From: Leptospira selangorensis
Lineage (GTDB): Bacteria > Spirochaetota > Leptospiria > Leptospirales > Leptospiraceae
Assembly (NCBI RefSeq): GCF_004769405.1
Contig: NZ_RQES01000005.1
Location: 496,001 to 560,000, forward strand
DNA: 64,000 bases
Reading direction: 5' to 3'
Under the pieces are notes generated by a model, which saw only the letters and a list, made by a program, of their open reading frames with translations, did not search any database and was not told the DNA's origin. This document shows positions 29,479 to 37,622 of the stretch, one piece after another. Positions within the stretch are counted from its first letter, which is position 1. Every line of letters begins with the position of its first letter. A program made the translations under genes and the position numbers.

Positions 29479-29922
29479 TATAACTATAACCTTAATTGGA
29501 ATGAGGGTAATCAGCGGGAGACGCGATGTATGAACCCTGGGAACAGGTTCTAAGCGGAAGGGTACCGAGTCAAGAACGTACGATTGGATTAGAAGAGACG
29601 AGAAAAATCCGGAAATCGTTTAAATGCCGGGAAAAGGGCACCGGCTTCAGGGGTTGATTTTGGAAATAAATTTCCAACGAAGATTTACTTAGGGAAAGAC
29701 TCTCTTCCTCTGAGACCCAAATGGGTTTTAATTTAGTTCCAGGTTGGAGGTTTCAAATCCTTCTTTTAAATATGTTTTATAAAAAAAGAAGAAGGCTAGA
29801 TTAGCGAAATTTTATATAAACTTTTGAATTTTGATTGTGGGCGATCTGAACTTTTCCGGATTATCTTTAACCTCGGCCCCGGGATTTTTACCCAGGCCAA
29901 AACAATCAAAAGGATAATTTCC
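29479..29922. promoter_or_regulatory. Divergent gap with an 18-bp palindrome
   Basis: This 444-bp gap lies between the acyl-CoA dehydrogenase and the first small-peptide gene. I see no gene in it. At 29660-29677 it contains TTGGAAATAAATTTCCAA, with 8-bp arms and an AA centre. Related sequences lie at 43811-43834 and 62382-62394. An AAGGA ribosome site for the downstream small gene ends the region. Confidence 0.5.
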
Positions 29923-30096
29923 ATGAAAAAACTAGTATTAGCGCTTACTACTCTTGCTCTTGTTGCTGCGTTTGCTCTAAGCGCAGAAGAGAAAAAAGAG
30001 GCTCCTAAAAAAGAGGAAGCAAAGAAAGAAGCTCATAAGGCTGACCACAAAACTGAGACAAAAAAAGAAGCACACAAGGCTGACGCAAAAAAATAA
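29923..30096 (+). CDS. Small secreted Lys/Glu/Ala-rich protein, copy 1
   Basis: This 57-residue product begins MKKLVLALTTLALVAAFALSA, a signal peptide with a probable cut after Ala-Leu-Ser-Ala. The mature part of about 36 residues is almost only Lys, Glu, Ala, Pro and His, with repeated KKEA(P/H)K units. A good AAGGA site precedes the ATG, and a strong terminator follows at 30144-30180. It is clearly paralogous to the gene at 30501, so this is a real family rather than a chance reading frame. The mature peptide should be unstructured and strongly charged. The function is unknown; binding to polyanions such as LPS or peptidoglycan is possible. Confidence 0.8.
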   Translation: MKKLVLALTTLALVAAFALSAEEKKEAPKKEEAKKEAHKADHKTETKKEAHKADAKK

Positions 30097-30119
30097 TTCC
30101 GAAAGGATTTATAACGTCG

Positions 30120-30144
30120 GCACTGGATATAAGAGTGCAGCGAC
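30120..30144. repeat. 25-bp direct repeat, copy 1
   Basis: This copy differs at 2 of 25 bases from 30246-30270. The shared core is GGATATAAGAGTG followed by AGCGAC. It sits between the first small-peptide gene and its terminator, so the pair could have arisen with duplication of the peptide gene. Confidence 0.6.
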
Positions 30145-30180
30145 AAAAAGGGCCTCCCGTAAAGGAGGCCCTTTTTATTT
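30144..30180 (+). terminator. Strong rho-independent terminator after small secreted protein 1
   Basis: Stem GGGCCTCC (30150-30157) pairs with GGAGGCCC (30164-30171) around CGTAAA. It is extended by A/T pairs and followed by a T-run. This is a textbook intrinsic terminator. Confidence 0.9.
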
Positions 30181-30245
30181 TCAATATAGCTAGAAGAACT
30201 ATGTATCAATCGGCTTTCAAAAAAGGATCCGGCTAGGTTTAAGCC

Positions 30246-30291
30246 GCACCGGATATAAGAGTGAAGCGACGATAGGAGTCCAAAGACTCCT
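30246..30291. repeat. Direct repeat copy 2 followed by a hairpin
   Basis: Bases 30246-30270 repeat 30120-30144 with two differences. They are followed by AGGAGTC-CAAA-GACTCCT (30274-30291), a 7-bp hairpin with a modest downstream T content. The rest of the 404-bp gap 30097-30500 holds no gene that I can support. Confidence 0.55.
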
Positions 30292-30500
30292 GTTTCTTAT
30301 TCATAAGATCATCCCCTCATTGTCAGCTATTTTTTCCCATTGAGGCCCTTATGCGCTTTCGAGTCGGCCATGCGTAATTGCGGAATTTTTATCTGTTATA
30401 ACATAATTTTTGCTTGTAAAACAGACAGGCCTCTGGTATGGTCTTTTGCACACCGGAAGCGAAAACGGAAGGTGTAATTAAGGAAAAGGAAGAATTCCAG

Positions 30501-30647
30501 ATGAAAAAACTAGTATTAGCAATCACCACTTTGTCTCTTGTAGCAGCTTTTGCTTTAAGCGCGGAAGAAAAGAAAGAAGCTCCTAAAAAAGAAGAAACAA
30601 AGAAAGAAGCTCCAAAAGCTGATCCTAAAAAAGACGCAAAGAAATAA
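30501..30647 (+). CDS. Small secreted Lys/Glu/Ala-rich protein, copy 2
   Basis: This 48-residue paralogue of the 29923 product has a near-identical signal peptide (MKKLVLAITTLSLVAAFALSA) and the same start of the mature chain (EEKKEAPKKEE). It is shorter by a deleted repeat unit and lacks His. AAGGA lies upstream of the ATG, with a terminator hairpin at 30705-30732. Conservation of the signal peptide and repeat pattern, with third-position changes between copies, argues that both are translated. The function is unknown. Confidence 0.78.
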   Translation: MKKLVLAITTLSLVAAFALSAEEKKEAPKKEETKKEAPKADPKKDAKK

Positions 30648-30704
30648 TATAAGAGCGGAAAGAACATTTCCGAACTTCGATTATTCTCTAGATCATTTCT
30701 CCGG

Positions 30705-30732
30705 GCCGTCCGAATCTCATCGGGCGGCTTTT
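30705..30732. terminator. Terminator between small peptide 2 and the patatin gene
   Basis: GCCGTCCGA pairs with TCGGGCGGC (one G-U pair) around ATCTCA, followed by TTTT. It lies between convergent genes. Confidence 0.75.
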
Positions 30733-30736
30733 GCAT

Positions 30737-31585
30737 TTAGGCCCCTAATATTTGGGATTTCATAAAATGAGCGGACCTTCTTCCTAACTCTAAAGCTAAT
30801 CTTCCGTTTTCCATTTTGTTCGGATGAAGATAAGGGGTATTGGTCACCACTCTGATAATTTTTTTGCCATACTTCTTAGCTAATAATTCTTTAAGATCTC
30901 TTGTTTCACTCGCGATTACACTTACGCAAGAATCGAAAGCCCTCATCAGTATTTTATCCGAAACAGGTTTGCGGTTTTCAATATCATGGATAACGATCCT
31001 TTTGATACTTGGATCCAATATAAATTCTTTGATCGGTTCCGCATCCGCAACTCCGCCGTCTAAAAATTCCTCTCCTTTTAGGTTTGGAATTTCGAATAGA
31101 ATGGGGAACGTCATGGAGGCCATGATCATATCTACGATATTACCTTCGGATTTTAATTCTCGGATACCTTTGGTCAGATTAGAGACCGCGATCCCCATCT
31201 TGATAGGCATTTCGGAAATATCCTTACCTCCCAAATAAGGTTCTAATAAGGCCCTGATCTTTTTTCCGGAAAGAATGCCTGAATAATTTTTAAGACCTTT
31301 TCTAAACGGTTTTAGGAACTGGCTGAAGAAGTTCCCGTCCCAGAAATCGCTTTTCTGCAAAGTAAGAATGAATCTTGTGATTTCTTCCGGAGGAATTCCC
31401 GCTGAAATTAAGGAGCCGATCAAAGCTCCCGAGCTAGAACCAGCGATTGCCGCAGGTTTAAAACCGATCTCTTTTAAACCGAGAGAAAAACCTGAATGTG
31501 CATAGAAGCCGAAAAACGCTGAGTTCAATGCCAGCGCGTCATACGATTTTTTAAAGATAAGATTCGGCGATTTTTTGGAAGCCAT
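30737..31585 (-). CDS. Patatin-like phospholipase
   Basis: This 282-residue protein has the patatin Ser-Asp dyad: Ser51 in GSSSG, and the Asp of the DGG motif in FLDGGVADAEP. It would be a lipid acyl hydrolase acting on phospholipids or lysophospholipids. The usual glycine-rich oxyanion motif GGGxxG is replaced by FGFYAHSGF (about residues 25-33). This variant could alter specificity or activity. No signal peptide is evident, so it is probably cytoplasmic or peripheral at the inner membrane. It stands alone between convergent small genes and the divergent cutA. Confidence 0.88.
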   Translation of the reverse strand: MASKKSPNLIFKKSYDALALNSAFFGFYAHSGFSLGLKEIGFKPAAIAGSSSGALIGSLISAGIPPEEITRFILTLQKSDFWDGNFFSQFLKPFRKGLKNYSGILSGKKIRALLEPYLGGKDISEMPIKMGIAVSNLTKGIRELKSEGNIVDMIMASMTFPILFEIPNLKGEEFLDGGVADAEPIKEFILDPSIKRIVIHDIENRKPVSDKILMRAFDSCVSVIASETRDLKELLAKKYGKKIIRVVTNTPYLHPNKMENGRLALELGRRSAHFMKSQILGA

Positions 31586-31708
31586 TGCGAATTTCTTAAT
31601 TCGGAGGGTAACTTTGTCCAGGATTTTACCTCAACTTTTAGGACTTTCGTTTTGCGAATTCGGAAGAATCATCTTGAAACAATTCAATTCTGGGAGTATC
31701 ACTATGGT

Positions 31709-32026
31709 ATGAGCTATCGAACTTTTTACGTCACCACGAAGAACGAGACCGAGGCTTTAGAGATCGCGGAAACTTTAGTAAACGAGAGACTGGTTGCCTG
31801 CGCCAATTTGATCCCAGGAATGAAATCCATTTATAGATGGCATGGAAGATTGGAGCATAATCAGGAAACGGTTCTTTTGTTAAAAACCAAAGATTCTGAG
31901 GCGGAAAAAGTCGTAGCAAGAATTTCGGAACTACATAGTTACACTGTCCCATGTATTGTTTCCTGGGAAATTAAAGAGGCGAATGAAAAGTATTTACGTT
32001 GGATAGATTCGGAAATCGGAAAATAA
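31709..32026 (+). CDS. cutA: CutA-like divalent ion tolerance protein
   Basis: This 105-residue protein has the family length and the hallmark core ERLVACANLIPGMKSIYRW, then QETVLLLKT and HSYTVPCI. CutA proteins form ferredoxin-like trimers. A link to copper tolerance was proposed in E. coli, but the biochemical role remains unclear. The frame is open upstream to 31652, but the extra residues are not CutA-like. The ATG at 31709 aligns with normal family N-termini and has GGGAG about 12 nt upstream. Confidence 0.9.
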   Translation: MSYRTFYVTTKNETEALEIAETLVNERLVACANLIPGMKSIYRWHGRLEHNQETVLLLKTKDSEAEKVVARISELHSYTVPCIVSWEIKEANEKYLRWIDSEIGK

Positions 32027-32120
32027 TTCTTTCCCTTTAAACATTCTTTCCATACATTCGGATATTTTTATCGAGTCTCTTGGTTTGAAATTCCGACAGA
32101 TTCGTGACTGAGGCGGATGA

Positions 32121-32735
32121 ATGGAAGAAAAAGCGGAAAAGTTTTGGACCTGGTTTTCCCAAAACAGCCGGTATTATACTAAACTAGATGACCTGGATGA
32201 TAAAGAAAGAGATCGCCTTTTGGACGATCTAATGGATCGACTCCAGGAAGTGAATTCCGAGTTTTTTTTCGAGATCGGTGGGGGAGATGAAAGTCCTCAC
32301 GAATTCACAGTTGTCACAGCAGGAGACGAGGATCTGTACGCAGATGCGGAAAGATTTGTAGACCTCGCTCCCGAAATTTCAGGCTGGGACGTATATTCCG
32401 TCGACCAATACCAAGAAAAAGGCACAGTCATATTTCACGAAGGTCTGGAATTAGACTCGGAAGAGATCTGGTTTTTACCTTTAGAGAACACAAGTCTTCC
32501 CAAAAGTTTCGGAGTTCGGATCTGTTTCCCTGATTTCCCGAATGTAGAATCGAGTCCTCATCTTAAAAAAGCAGTCGGCCTACTATTAGAAGCACTTCTC
32601 GGCGAAGATACTTATACTAAAGAAATAGGATATTACGAGATTGGAATGCTTCCCGACGATCCGGAAGAGGAAGGATTTATAGAACTAGTCGAATTGCCTG
32701 ACTATATCCAGTGGAGAAAGGAAAGAGAGGCATAA
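32121..32735 (+). CDS. Conserved hypothetical acidic protein
   Basis: This 204-residue soluble protein is strongly acidic. It begins MEEKAEKFWTWFSQNSRYY and has several Asp/Glu runs. The FWxWF opening and the alternating beta pattern recall small bacterial DUF695-type proteins, but I cannot assign a family firmly. It has no membrane segment, no catalytic motif that I can name, and no operon partner. A terminator hairpin directly follows the stop. Confidence 0.75.
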   Translation: MEEKAEKFWTWFSQNSRYYTKLDDLDDKERDRLLDDLMDRLQEVNSEFFFEIGGGDESPHEFTVVTAGDEDLYADAERFVDLAPEISGWDVYSVDQYQEKGTVIFHEGLELDSEEIWFLPLENTSLPKSFGVRICFPDFPNVESSPHLKKAVGLLLEALLGEDTYTKEIGYYEIGMLPDDPEEEGFIELVELPDYIQWRKEREA

Positions 32736-32756
32736 AAAAAGGCGGGCAAGCCCGCC
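32734..32756 (-). terminator. Terminator for the CocE-like hydrolase gene
   Basis: On the minus strand GGCGGG-CTTG-CCCGCC is followed by seven T. It lies between convergent genes and fits the minus-strand gene best. Confidence 0.85.
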
Positions 32757-32783
32757 GCTAAAGAGGGGAATGGAAATCCGAAA

Positions 32784-34529
32784 TTAATTCTCCGATTGGA
32801 TCACTAAGGTGGACTGTGGGGTTTTGGAGTGTTTCACATCCAGACCATAAATCAGCACAGTAGGCACCGAATATTGTGAATCGAAAGTATCGATTGCAAT
32901 CGCGATCTTATTTCCTGCAGGAACATCATACGCTACCGCATTTAGGTCGATAGACATATCTTTTGTTTCATACCATCCCGCATCAAAAATAGTCCCGGTA
33001 CCATGAGTAATCAAAGTAGCGGTTCCATATTTATCTACATCGTAGAAGTAAACGTTCACGTTAGCCTTTCCTAGGCTGGAAGAAATTCTTCCGTTCCAGA
33101 ACATTTTACCTCTGATCTTTACTGTAGAACTTAGATTAGAAGATTGGTAAACGATACCATTCACTCTGCTTACTAAACCTAAATTGGTTGTTACAGGAAT
33201 ATCTGCGTGAGAAGCAAGAATATCCGCAAGTAAAGGAAATCCAGTGCTTGCAACAGTATCCGCTCCGGAAAGAATTCCAGTGTTAGTGACAGTAGTGTTT
33301 TGGCTGGTTCCGATTTCTCCGTTAGTGAATAGACCTCTAGGTTTCAGATAAAAAGTTTTATCGGAAACAGTAGGAGAAGGCCAAGAAGGAAGAGTTACTC
33401 TAGGTCCGGCAAAACGTTTTTGGAAAGTAACCTGAGGTTTGTCCATGATCCCATTATTGACACCTTTCAACCAATAATCGAACCAATCGTATGCGTTATC
33501 CCAAACTGTACCGGAAAAACCGAGGATACCACCGATTTCCGCGGAAGCATGAATTCCTTCGTTCATTAAAAGTTTTTTAGGAACAGTGATCTTAGCATAA
33601 TAATCTAAAACCGCATTCGGGTTAAATAAGTAATCCTCGAAGTTATTCGAGATCATTACGGACTTACCTGCAGAAGCATTCAATTGTCCTACAAAAGTTT
33701 CTGGAGAACGATCTGCTGCCCATGTGGTCACAGAATCGATATCCGTATGTTGTAGAAGTTTTCCGAAATTCTGAGCGATGATCGGATCAGGTCTTCCGGT
33801 AATATAACTAGAAGCAACAAGCAATAATCCCCAGATCAATCTAGGAGTATCGTTGCCATAAAGAGAACGTTTGAGATTTCCCCAACCACTCATTGCAACA
33901 GCAGTTTTAATTCTAGGTTCAGTGCTCACACCTGCTAAAGAAATTCCGGCACCATAAGATATACCTGAAATACCGATATTTGCAGAATCGGTTTGGGTGT
34001 TTGCAAGTAACCAATCGATAATTTTGCTAAGATCTGCCCTATCTTTTGGACCAGCAGTATCAATGAGTCCTCCGGAAGCTCCGAAACCTCTTGTGCTATA
34101 AGAGAGAACAATATATCCCTTTTTAGCGAGTTTCGCAGCAGGAACCAGATACTCATACTTGTTCAATGCCCAGCTATTAACGAAAATTACTGTTGGGTAT
34201 TTTCCGGTAGGGGAAGGGGTAGAAGGTGTGAAAAGACTAGCTTCTAACACAACTCCGTCGTTTGCAGTTACCTTAATGGTATTGTCGAAAGTGAAACTTC
34301 CGTCGCTCTCTTGCGCGAATGCATTTTGGATCTGACCGCTTGAATCTTCTAACTCGGAAACACCTTTGTTTCCGGAAGTTTGAGCCAGGCTTGGATCTAA
34401 GGAAGCTAAGAGGGCCGCAGCTTCCGCATTTTGAGAAGAATCACTTTTACAAGAGTAAAAAGATCCTCCTACGATCATCATTAGTATGCAAAATCGCATA
34501 ACTAACGTTCGGTATATTTTTCTCATCAC
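32784..34529 (-). CDS. Lipoprotein X-Pro dipeptidyl-peptidase/CocE-family hydrolase
   Basis: This 581-residue protein has a hydrophobic leader ending in a spirochaetal lipobox GSFYSC (Cys27), so it should be a lipoprotein. An alpha/beta hydrolase core follows, with Ser191 in GISYG and RGFGASGG upstream. The C-terminal jelly-roll domain (about 370-581) is typical of CocE/X-prolyl dipeptidyl aminopeptidases (S15). The substrate is unknown. The family includes dipeptidases, cocaine-esterase-like enzymes and cephalosporin acylases. Its upstream gap carries an AACGTTCGTT palindrome that resembles the sites near fas. Confidence 0.87.
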   Translation of the reverse strand: MMRKIYRTLVMRFCILMMIVGGSFYSCKSDSSQNAEAAALLASLDPSLAQTSGNKGVSELEDSSGQIQNAFAQESDGSFTFDNTIKVTANDGVVLEASLFTPSTPSPTGKYPTVIFVNSWALNKYEYLVPAAKLAKKGYIVLSYSTRGFGASGGLIDTAGPKDRADLSKIIDWLLANTQTDSANIGISGISYGAGISLAGVSTEPRIKTAVAMSGWGNLKRSLYGNDTPRLIWGLLLVASSYITGRPDPIIAQNFGKLLQHTDIDSVTTWAADRSPETFVGQLNASAGKSVMISNNFEDYLFNPNAVLDYYAKITVPKKLLMNEGIHASAEIGGILGFSGTVWDNAYDWFDYWLKGVNNGIMDKPQVTFQKRFAGPRVTLPSWPSPTVSDKTFYLKPRGLFTNGEIGTSQNTTVTNTGILSGADTVASTGFPLLADILASHADIPVTTNLGLVSRVNGIVYQSSNLSSTVKIRGKMFWNGRISSSLGKANVNVYFYDVDKYGTATLITHGTGTIFDAGWYETKDMSIDLNAVAYDVPAGNKIAIAIDTFDSQYSVPTVLIYGLDVKHSKTPQSTLVIQSEN

Positions 34530-34675
34530 TATTCTCCATACGCTTTTTCAGTCTTTGACTTTTAGCTAATTTATGAAGAGGGAGTATAAGACAGTTATCA
34601 GTGAGGGTCGTCTTGGATTCGAATCTTGGACAAATTAAAAGGTCTTAATTTTTTATTTAAACAAATTTAGAAGAA

Positions 34676-34685
34676 AACGTTCGTT
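34676..34685. promoter_or_regulatory. Candidate operator upstream of the lipoprotein hydrolase
   Basis: AACGTTCGTT fits the AACRNNYGTT pattern found near fas and the dehydratase genes. It lies about 150 bp upstream of the hydrolase start and just after the AraC gene. A single isolated match carries little weight. Confidence 0.3.
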
Positions 34686-34688
34686 CAA

Positions 34689-35771
34689 TTAAGAGACTTT
34701 AGATTTTCGCAGATACTCTCTAGGGGAAACACCCTGTATGGATTTGAATGCAAGATTGAAAGTCGCCTTTGAATTGAAGCCGGATCTGTATGCGACCGAG
34801 AGAATATTGGCTCCTTCTTCTTTTTGTAATATACGAACTGCTTCTGCTACTCTGAAACCGTTTACAAACTTTGCAAAGTTAGTTCCTTTTCTTTGATTCA
34901 GAAATTCCGAAAGTTGATATGGTTTGATATCTAACTGATTGGATAGTATAGAAAGAGAAAGATCTTCTTGTAGATAGATTTTTTCTTTTGACATCAAACT
35001 TTCTAAACGGTTTTCCAGATCGTTTGTGTCCACACCTTCTAATCTGGAATTACGATATGCATCTCTCATAGAAGGTCCCATCTCGCTAAAAACTTCCGGA
35101 GAATAAATTTGAGCCAGATAACCTGCGACCGCGTAGATTACAGTGCTTAGAACAGAAATGAATAATAAATTAATATCTCTGATTAAATAAGAAATAACAA
35201 GGACAGAAGTTACACTTCCGCTTCCGATTATAACGAAAAGAAGTATCCTAGCACCAGCATCTTTTTTCAGTCTTTCCAATTGGAAAGCTGCTCTTGTTTG
35301 CCAAACGATAGAAGAATAAAATACTAAATTTGCAGAATATGCACCTAACAGTAGGATATCCGGCCAACTTGTAGATCCTTTTTCGAAATAATCTATAGGA
35401 TGACTTAGAAAGATTTGAGGTAAAACTAAATGCAAGATAGGAAATAAGATAAGAAGAAGTATTCCGGGAAGATAAAAGCTTCTTTCGAAGGCTGTGAACT
35501 TCTCCTCTCGAACCGTAACAGAATACAAACTGTACATTCCTGGCCCTAAAAACCAAGCTAATGGAATATGAAGATGATTTAAAAACGAAGGTTCGAAATA
35601 AATCCCCTTCAAAAGAAAATAAACATAAAGGAATTGGATAGAAACACAAAAAGATAATAAAGATAAGATCTTTAAACCGGCAGATTTTTCCGGTCGGAGT
35701 AGGCATGCCACAGATAGAAGCATACAAAACAACACTCCGAAGAATACGATCTCATGGAAATGAGGAACCAC
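34689..35771 (-). CDS. Membrane-bound AraC-family transcriptional regulator
   Basis: This 360-residue protein combines about seven N-terminal transmembrane helices (residues 5-230) with a C-terminal AraC DNA-binding domain (about 255-356). The latter has two helix-turn-helix units, the second being AYRSGFNSKATFNLAFKSIQGVSPREYLR. This layout is common in Leptospira and Bacteroidetes and suggests that an envelope or lipid-phase signal is relayed directly to DNA. The target is unknown. The downstream lipoprotein hydrolase on the same strand and the divergent OmpA gene are candidates. Confidence 0.9.
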   Translation of the reverse strand: MVPHFHEIVFFGVLFCMLLSVACLLRPEKSAGLKILSLLSFCVSIQFLYVYFLLKGIYFEPSFLNHLHIPLAWFLGPGMYSLYSVTVREEKFTAFERSFYLPGILLLILFPILHLVLPQIFLSHPIDYFEKGSTSWPDILLLGAYSANLVFYSSIVWQTRAAFQLERLKKDAGARILLFVIIGSGSVTSVLVISYLIRDINLLFISVLSTVIYAVAGYLAQIYSPEVFSEMGPSMRDAYRNSRLEGVDTNDLENRLESLMSKEKIYLQEDLSLSILSNQLDIKPYQLSEFLNQRKGTNFAKFVNGFRVAEAVRILQKEEGANILSVAYRSGFNSKATFNLAFKSIQGVSPREYLRKSKVS

Positions 35772-35949
35772 GAACTAATTGGATGAATTTTTATCGCCTA
35801 CTTGTCAAGTTCTTACGTTTGGAATTGAAGCCCCCAAATCACTTTTCAGGAGGAAAACTTGGGCCGTTTTAGTCTAAATATCCTGGAAAGAGGCCTGTTT
35901 TTTAGGATTCCTTTCTAAGTTTTTGGGGAAATTTTTCGAAACTATTAGT

Positions 35950-37248
35950 ATGGCATTCAGAGGGCTCCTCATTCTATTCTTCTTAATACCCTCTTATATA
36001 TTTTCCGAAACTCCAGTATTGTTCAGATGGAAAATGAAATCCGGAGATGATCTGGAATTAAACGAATACCATAGAGTAAAGGCCAGACAAGGTCTTAGAG
36101 TTATTAATAGAGAAGATAAAAATCGAATTTTGTTAAAGGCCACTGCCTGTAAAAAGGAAGGCTGCGATTTTTCGGCTATATTCGATACCTATATTAAATT
36201 TCCTGAATTAGATCCTGCCTTTTATAAAGACAAAACTTTTAAGAGTAAATTTAACATTTCGGAATTGGGCCAATATACCGTTCCTCCTGAATATAGTATG
36301 CCCAATCTAAGATCATTGCCTAGTTTTTCCGCGAAAGAAGTAGGTGTGGGAGAAGAATGGACCAAACCTGCCTCTGAAAGTTTTCAGTTCCCTACAGCCA
36401 GGATAGAGATCCCAGTCCAAGCAAAGTATATTTACCAAGGCAAAGGAGGCTGGGAATATGCAGGTAAAAAAGGGAACGCGGATCTGATAGAATATAATTA
36501 TAATTTAATGAAGGAATCCGATCCGATCGCTCAGAATATTCCTTACAAAATTTACGGTTTTGCAAAAGGAAAAGTATTTTTTGATTCCGAACAAGGTGTT
36601 CCTCAATATAAGTATGTCCAACTTGCTTATACATTCGTTTTTCCGAATGGGATTGCACAAGAAATGTCTTTCGAGATCCACGGAGTGTATTCTAAACAAA
36701 ACTCTGTTACGGAAAACGATAAGGATAAAATTGCAGAAGAAGTCAAAAGGATCCTGGGACCTTTCCCGGAAGGAACTTCTTATCCCAAAAAGAAACCTAC
36801 AGGTAAAAAGGGGAATGGTTTAGAATGGCCTGAATGGGAAGGAAATCCGGAAGAAGAAATTGCAGATCGTGCACCGGTGGAGATCAGAAAATCGAATGAG
36901 GGGGTTGTACTTTCTTTAGATAACCTTCTTTTTGATTATAATAAATCCGAATTAAAACCGGAAGCCAAAAAGGTTTTAGAAAGGATCGCAGACGTTCTTA
37001 AAAAATATCCTGACAGAGAAATTCGGATCGGCGGACATACGGATGATAAAGGAAGCCAAGAGTATAATCTCAAACTTTCTCAAGATAGAGCCTTATCGGT
37101 TCTGCAAGAGTTAAGAGATTCTCATGGAATAGAAGAAACTAGAATGTCTTATAGAGGTTATGGAAAGTCTCAACCCGTGACTGAAAATTCCACGGAATCT
37201 GGCAGAGCTAAAAACCGAAGAGTCGATATCACTATCGTTTTAGAATAA
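35950..37248 (+). CDS. OmpA-family outer membrane/periplasmic protein
   Basis: This 432-residue protein starts at an ATG that gives a clean signal peptide (MAFRGLLILFFLIPSYIFSE). A TTG 27 bp upstream is an alternative start. The middle domain (about residues 20-300) is beta-rich and unassigned. The C-terminal 115 residues are an OmpA/Pal peptidoglycan-binding domain with LLFDYNKSELKPEA, GGHTDDKGSQEYNLKLSQDRA and RVDI. It should tether the envelope to peptidoglycan, and the N-terminal part may interact with other surface proteins. It is divergent from the AraC regulator. Confidence 0.88.
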   Translation: MAFRGLLILFFLIPSYIFSETPVLFRWKMKSGDDLELNEYHRVKARQGLRVINREDKNRILLKATACKKEGCDFSAIFDTYIKFPELDPAFYKDKTFKSKFNISELGQYTVPPEYSMPNLRSLPSFSAKEVGVGEEWTKPASESFQFPTARIEIPVQAKYIYQGKGGWEYAGKKGNADLIEYNYNLMKESDPIAQNIPYKIYGFAKGKVFFDSEQGVPQYKYVQLAYTFVFPNGIAQEMSFEIHGVYSKQNSVTENDKDKIAEEVKRILGPFPEGTSYPKKKPTGKKGNGLEWPEWEGNPEEEIADRAPVEIRKSNEGVVLSLDNLLFDYNKSELKPEAKKVLERIADVLKKYPDREIRIGGHTDDKGSQEYNLKLSQDRALSVLQELRDSHGIEETRMSYRGYGKSQPVTENSTESGRAKNRRVDITIVLE

Positions 37249-37254
37249 TATCGG

Positions 37255-37274
37255 TTTTTGCCCTTCTGCAAAAA
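37255..37274. terminator. Hairpin between convergent genes
   Basis: TTTTTGC (37255-37261) pairs with GCAAAAA (37268-37274) around CCTTCT, between the OmpA gene and the small lipoprotein gene. It could end transcripts in both directions. Confidence 0.45.
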
Positions 37275-37282
37275 GTTTAGAA

Positions 37283-37519
37283 TTAAAAGTAACCTTCACT
37301 TTCGCATTCGTTAAAATGATTATTTTCCATTAAGCAGGAAAGAAGGATGCTATTATAGGATTCTGTTCCGGGTTCGTGAGCGCCTACTGCTTGGCACACT
37401 GCATCTCTCATAACTTTTCTTCTGTCTTGACAACGTTCTACAGGATTAGTTCCGCAGGATATGAAACCGAATATTAGAATAAGACAAAATACAAGATTTC
37501 TAACTTTCATTCTTTTCAC
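37283..37519 (-). CDS. Small Cys-containing lipoprotein
   Basis: This 78-residue protein has a leader ending in FGFISC, a plausible lipobox with Cys22 as the lipidated residue. The mature part holds four further Cys residues (in ERCQD, AVCQA, LSCLM, NECES), suggesting two disulfides. A cysteine-rich short lipoprotein of this form occurs in several Leptospira paralogues as I recall. The function is unknown. Confidence 0.75.
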   Translation of the reverse strand: MKRMKVRNLVFCLILIFGFISCGTNPVERCQDRRKVMRDAVCQAVGAHEPGTESYNSILLSCLMENNHFNECESEGYF

Positions 37520-37622
37520 CTATTTCTGTTTGGATTAGCAAGCGGATAACATAACGAAGGATATGGAAAAAGCAAGGAGTTTTGGCAAAAACGAGCGGAG
37601 AAACTTTTATATAAAACGGATT

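Noticed and set aside
29824..29922. N-terminal extension of the first small secreted protein
   Set aside because: The TTG-started extension lacks a ribosome site and would bury the signal peptide. The ATG at 29923 has AAGGA and matches its paralogue.
30389..30736. 115-codon minus-strand frame over the second small peptide gene
   Set aside because: It is the antisense shadow of a Lys-rich gene; its Phe/Ser-rich composition reflects that and no start signal is present.
31652..31708. Upstream extension of cutA
   Set aside because: The extra residues do not resemble CutA and the ATG at 31709 aligns with family N-termini.
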